Notes under the pieces: model-generated
What the model saw: the letters and a program-made list of their open reading frames with translations, nothing else
Told to the model about the DNA's origin: nothing
The model's database searches: none
Program-made: the position numbers and the translations under genes
Assembly (NCBI GenBank): GCA_028288545.1
Contig: JAQBNQ010000409.1
Coordinates: 1-8,191 of the forward strand
DNA: 8,191 nucleotides
From: Bacteroidota bacterium
GTDB lineage: Bacteria > Bacteroidota > Bacteroidia > Chitinophagales > LD1
Direction of reading: 5' to 3'
Part shown: piece by piece, positions 5,311 through 8,191 of the stretch
Layout of the letters: the number at the start of each line of letters is the position of its first letter
Position numbering within the stretch: position 1 is the first letter of the stretch

Positions 5311-7674
5311 TTAAAAAGTATATCTAAACTGAAAGGTGAAATTTCTCAAAGGCTCCGGCTTGCCTGGTCTTAATGAATATAACCGGTCCGCCAGGTTTTT
5401 ACAGATAAACCCTAAACGAACGTGATCGTTGACTTTTGCTCCAGCTCTGATATCTACTACTACATCTCCTTTTACGTGTTGTTGCGAGTAATCAATTAGC
5501 GCATTTGAGTTGTGAAATATAAATATGGAAGCGGCTGTAAAAAGGAACGGAATTTTTTCAGGATCGCTAACATATGAAATCGTAGTACCCAGGTAGAATC
5601 TTGAATAACTCAACTCTATGTCTGCCCTTACCAAATGGCGCGGTATTGCATCCAATATCTTTGAAGTAGCATCCCCTTCAACCCGCCTGAAATTATAATA
5701 AAACATGTCTTTGATAAACTGGCTGGTTGAGTATTTAGTGCTGTCAGGTCCTAATTGCTGACCAGGCCAGGTGTAAGTATAACCGGCCAATAATTTGACA
5801 CCTACCGGCCCGATGTTACCAGCCCCCTGAATTGCTATTTCATAACCGGCTACCCGCGTGTTTGTAATGTTCAGAGGCTTTAGGCCCAAAAGCCTGCCGC
5901 TGCCCGCAATCGGGAACTCTAAACTATCGGGAAATATTTTTTGACCGTTATTATATTGGTTGTTGTATGTTCCTACCTCATATTCAATAAAATTTTTAGA
6001 CTGCTGCCAAAAGAATGCGGCATCGAAATAGCCCATCCAATGACCTATTTTAAATCCCTGCCAAAAACCAAGTTCCATGTTCCAATTTCTTTCCAACTGC
6101 AAATCCTCATTAGGTATTATTACAATGGAACTTGTAAATTGTTGGGCAATATATTTTTCGCCAATGCTTGGTACCCGGTAACCCTGACCCCATGATGCGC
6201 GAAAAAAGGTTGCTTTTGCAGCTTGTAGGTTAATACCAGCCCTGAAGATGGGAGCAAGATTTTTAACCACTGTGGTATCCACTCCCGATGCCTCATACCT
6301 CAATCCTCCCTGTACTGATAAAAATTTGTAATCAAATTCTAACTGCGCATATGCCGCAGCATGAAAAGTGAGATCGTTGCCGGAGTATAGATTACTGCGT
6401 GAAGAAGCAACATCAAACGGAATGCCTGTTGTAAATACCAACATACTCTTCCAGTTGTATTGATATTGAGGGAACACGATTATCTGGTTATCAACCGCGT
6501 CGGGATCGGTGCCATTTCCTTTACGGAAGAAATTAAGGTAGCGTATGTTAAGCGTAACCCGGTGGCCTTTAGCGTTATGATAACTTACAAATGGGTCTAT
6601 TCGTGTACGTATATAGCGATCATCTGAACCCTTTCCCCGAATAAATATATTACTGTCCAGATCCTTTGAAATAAAGAACCGTTCACTGCGCTCATATTGT
6701 ATGCTTCCGTTAATACCAAAATTTAAACCTTCAATTTTGGGGTGCAGGTAGCGCAATTTAAATGCTGTTTGCATTCTGTATTGATCGTTAAATTGCAGGT
6801 AGCTTTTTTCGGCTGTAATATTTCCGGCAATGATGAACTGAAAATTTTTAATCCTTCGCTGGTGATTGATATTTATGTTAGTGAAAAATGGAGGGGCCTC
6901 ATACCATTGCTGATATTTAAGACGTGGCCGGTCGTATACTCCGGTATTAACGTCAATAGAAGTTTTGGGGTCATTATCAGTTGGCCATTGGCTTATTAAA
7001 TTTACCACTCCATTTAATGCGCCTGATCCGTAAACAACGGATGATGCCCCTTTAACTACTTCAACTTGTTTTACGTTTGACAATGTTGCCATATTTATTT
7101 GCGCCTCTCCTAAATCTGCGCTTACTAAAGGAAGGCCATCTTCCAATACCATTGTCCGGGCTCCTACTCCATATGAGTAGGTACTTGCTGAACGAATAGA
7201 TATCTGGCCGTCCTGTACCAATACGCCGGGTGATTTGGATAACACTTCTCCCAAATCCATCGCGTTCGTGTTTTTAATTTGGTCTACCCCAATAACCTGG
7301 GTTGAAACAGTTTCTTTGGCCGTATTTTTTTTGTACTGGCTTACTGTTTCAACAGTTGTAATTTCAAGGGTATTGGATTTTAGGACTATTTCCAGTTGAA
7401 GAGGTTCATCTGCCTTTAAGGTTACTTTACGTTTATCACTTTTGTAGCCGATGGAAGAAACAACCATATCGTGATCTCCGGCTATAGCAACCGTTAGAGT
7501 AAATTTTCCTGATTCATCGGTTACAGCCCTGGCCTTTTCGATCCGCACATTTACACCACCAAGGGGGTCTTTCGAATCGGCATCGCGGACAGTTCCCTTT
7601 ACCTGGATTGATTGTGCAGTTGTAAAAATTATTGCAAAAAGTAACAGGGAAAAAAGAGTAAAGGTTTTTTTCAT
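5311..7674 (-). CDS. TonB-dependent outer-membrane receptor (upstream paralogue)
   Basis: This 787-residue receptor has the same architecture as the gene downstream: signal peptide (MKKTFTLFSLLLFAIIFTTA, cleavage likely after residue 20), carboxypeptidase-regulatory-like domain (22-99), plug (about 121-231, with KSPGVLVQDGQISIR and VEVVKGASSVVYGSGALNGV), and a beta-barrel ending FRYTF. The two proteins align almost without gaps over their whole length and share long stretches such as SQYKKN, QIKNTNA, WFRASWGQG/FFRASWGQG, FFDAAFFWQQ/YFDAAFFWQQ and LRPGK, so they come from a tandem duplication. Differences concentrate in barrel segments likely to be extracellular loops. One plug oddity is that the usual IRG motif reads IRSAS here. 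The ATG at 7672-7674 is well supported by the signal peptide, and a promoter-like element lies 54 bases upstream. The ligand is unknown. Confidence 0.93.
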   Translation of the reverse strand: MKKTFTLFSLLLFAIIFTTAQSIQVKGTVRDADSKDPLGGVNVRIEKARAVTDESGKFTLTVAIAGDHDMVVSSIGYKSDKRKVTLKADEPLQLEIVLKSNTLEITTVETVSQYKKNTAKETVSTQVIGVDQIKNTNAMDLGEVLSKSPGVLVQDGQISIRSASTYSYGVGARTMVLEDGLPLVSADLGEAQINMATLSNVKQVEVVKGASSVVYGSGALNGVVNLISQWPTDNDPKTSIDVNTGVYDRPRLKYQQWYEAPPFFTNININHQRRIKNFQFIIAGNITAEKSYLQFNDQYRMQTAFKLRYLHPKIEGLNFGINGSIQYERSERFFISKDLDSNIFIRGKGSDDRYIRTRIDPFVSYHNAKGHRVTLNIRYLNFFRKGNGTDPDAVDNQIIVFPQYQYNWKSMLVFTTGIPFDVASSRSNLYSGNDLTFHAAAYAQLEFDYKFLSVQGGLRYEASGVDTTVVKNLAPIFRAGINLQAAKATFFRASWGQGYRVPSIGEKYIAQQFTSSIVIIPNEDLQLERNWNMELGFWQGFKIGHWMGYFDAAFFWQQSKNFIEYEVGTYNNQYNNGQKIFPDSLEFPIAGSGRLLGLKPLNITNTRVAGYEIAIQGAGNIGPVGVKLLAGYTYTWPGQQLGPDSTKYSTSQFIKDMFYYNFRRVEGDATSKILDAIPRHLVRADIELSYSRFYLGTTISYVSDPEKIPFLFTAASIFIFHNSNALIDYSQQHVKGDVVVDIRAGAKVNDHVRLGFICKNLADRLYSLRPGKPEPLRNFTFQFRYTF

Positions 7675-7727
7675 GCAGGATTTAATTATTCTTTATCAAT
7701 GTATTTGTGGGGGTATGATCGCTACTT

Positions 7728-7758
7728 CAAATATAATTTTACGGCTGAATAAAGGCAT
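7728..7758 (-). promoter_or_regulatory. Bacteroidota-type promoter for the receptor genes
   Basis: On the - strand TATATTTG (7735-7728) matches the Bacteroidota sigma-ABfr -7 consensus TAnnTTTG completely. Twenty bases further upstream lies ATG (7758-7756), matching two of three bases of the -33 TTG at the expected spacing. The -7 element is about 54 bases before the receptor start at 7674, leaving a plausible leader. This is the only convincing match noticed in the two receptor-side gaps, which suggests it drives both receptor genes. Confidence 0.55.
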
Positions 7759-7776
7759 TTTTTTCTTTATGCGCAA

Positions 7777-8191
7777 TTAGGGTAAATCTTCCGGTTCCAC
7801 ATTCAGCCAATCTGCGGCAAACTTCAGGTCTTTAAACCATACCAGTTTCCATTGTCCTTCATTGTATTCGAGCGCCGTCATATTCTCCACCCAATCGCCG
7901 CTGTTAAGGTATTGAACGCTGCCCCGGTCGGTTTTAATTTCCTTAATGCATGGAATATGTATATGGCCGTTAACCACCACATCGTATCCCTCGTCAATGG
8001 CAATTTCGGCGGCGGTTAATTCATAGTCTCCTAATTTTTTAACTGCGCGTTTTGTGGCTGCTTTTACATTTTGCGAGAAGGAGGTTTTTTCGCGACCAAA
8101 AAGCTCCAAAAAGAAATTTACCAGCTTGTTAATGAGGATAAGTATTTCGTATCCGCTTGTGCCAAGCTTTGCCAACCAACGCGAACCGCGC
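7777..8191 (-). CDS. LpxH-like calcineurin-type phosphoesterase, C-terminal part
   Basis: The reading frame is open to the window edge, so the N-terminus lies outside; roughly the last 138 residues are visible. An apparent TTG start at 8173-8175 is not the real start because the frame continues upstream with RGSRW. The visible part matches the UDP-2,3-diacylglucosamine diphosphatase (LpxH-like) branch of the metallophosphoesterases: WLAKLGTSGYE, then VVVNGHIHIP containing the metal-binding GHxH motif (codons at 7957-7968), and the conserved YLNSGDWVEN. The DxH, GD and GNHD motifs should lie in the missing part. Members act in the cytoplasm at the inner membrane; if it is a true LpxH it makes lipid X in lipid A synthesis, but many Bacteroidota homologues have no tested substrate. 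It is on the same strand as the receptors and 102 bases upstream of them, with a promoter in between, so joint transcription is not required. Confidence 0.88.
   Translation of the reverse strand, partial: RGSRWLAKLGTSGYEILILINKLVNFFLELFGREKTSFSQNVKAATKRAVKKLGDYELTAAEIAIDEGYDVVVNGHIHIPCIKEIKTDRGSVQYLNSGDWVENMTALEYNEGQWKLVWFKDLKFAADWLNVEPEDLP

Noticed and set aside
5303..5321. Inverted repeat ATACTT / AAGTAT at the end of the upstream receptor gene
   Set aside because: Six mostly A-T pairs overlapping the stop codon, with no T-run; expected by chance in such AT-rich sequence.
2858..7674. SusC/SusD glycan-uptake locus
   Set aside because: The receptors are about 780 residues, shorter than typical SusC proteins, and no SusD-like lipoprotein or glycoside hydrolase is present.
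7749..7770. Inverted repeat ATAAAG / CTTTAT as a terminator after the phosphoesterase gene
   Set aside because: Only six A/T-rich pairs with a ten-base loop and no T-run after it on the - strand; too weak.
8173..8175. TTG as a start codon for a 132-residue protein
   Set aside because: The frame stays open to the window edge and the upstream residues RGSRW continue the family sequence, so this is an internal codon of a gene cut by the window.

Overview
The window looks like chromosomal DNA from a member of the Bacteroidota, perhaps a Chitinophagales or Sphingobacteriales lineage. The grounds are: TonB-dependent receptors that carry an N-terminal carboxypeptidase-regulatory-like domain; start codons with AT-rich leaders and no Shine-Dalgarno motif; a TAnnTTTG-type promoter element; and protein sequences of RsgA, Dtd and the MazG-like enzyme that read as Bacteroidota versions. 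The assignment below phylum is a guess. No mobile element, tRNA, rRNA, CRISPR array or defence gene was found.

Left part (1-2522, + strand): four small housekeeping genes in one direction. They are rsgA (30S-subunit maturation GTPase), dtd (D-aminoacyl-tRNA deacylase), a PaiB-like FMN-binding protein that overlaps dtd by one base, and a compact MazG-like nucleotide pyrophosphohydrolase. Their common theme is quality control of translation and of the nucleotide pool. The two gaps in this run (963-1053 and 2151-2195) are filled largely by small repeats: two degenerate 7-base tandem arrays that appear to share a consensus in opposite orientations, and two short GC-rich hairpins, one of which contains the paiB stop codon.

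Middle (2523-2800): the convergent junction between the + strand run and the - strand run holds a long imperfect hairpin, 2528-2604, that resembles a dispersed Bacteroidota intergenic repeat. It supplies the last codons of a 68-residue two-helix membrane protein on the - strand.

Right part (2858-8191, - strand): two tandem, clearly paralogous TonB-dependent outer-membrane receptors of 783 and 787 residues, preceded by the C-terminal part of an LpxH-like calcineurin-type phosphoesterase that runs off the window. A good -7 promoter element lies in front of the first-transcribed receptor. None was found between the two receptors, so they may be co-transcribed. Their ligand cannot be read from the sequence; no SusD-like lipoprotein, siderophore gene or TonB/ExbB gene is present.

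The genes are ordinary. The most unusual material is the repeat layer between them, and the way two repeats have been absorbed into the C-terminal ends of proteins.
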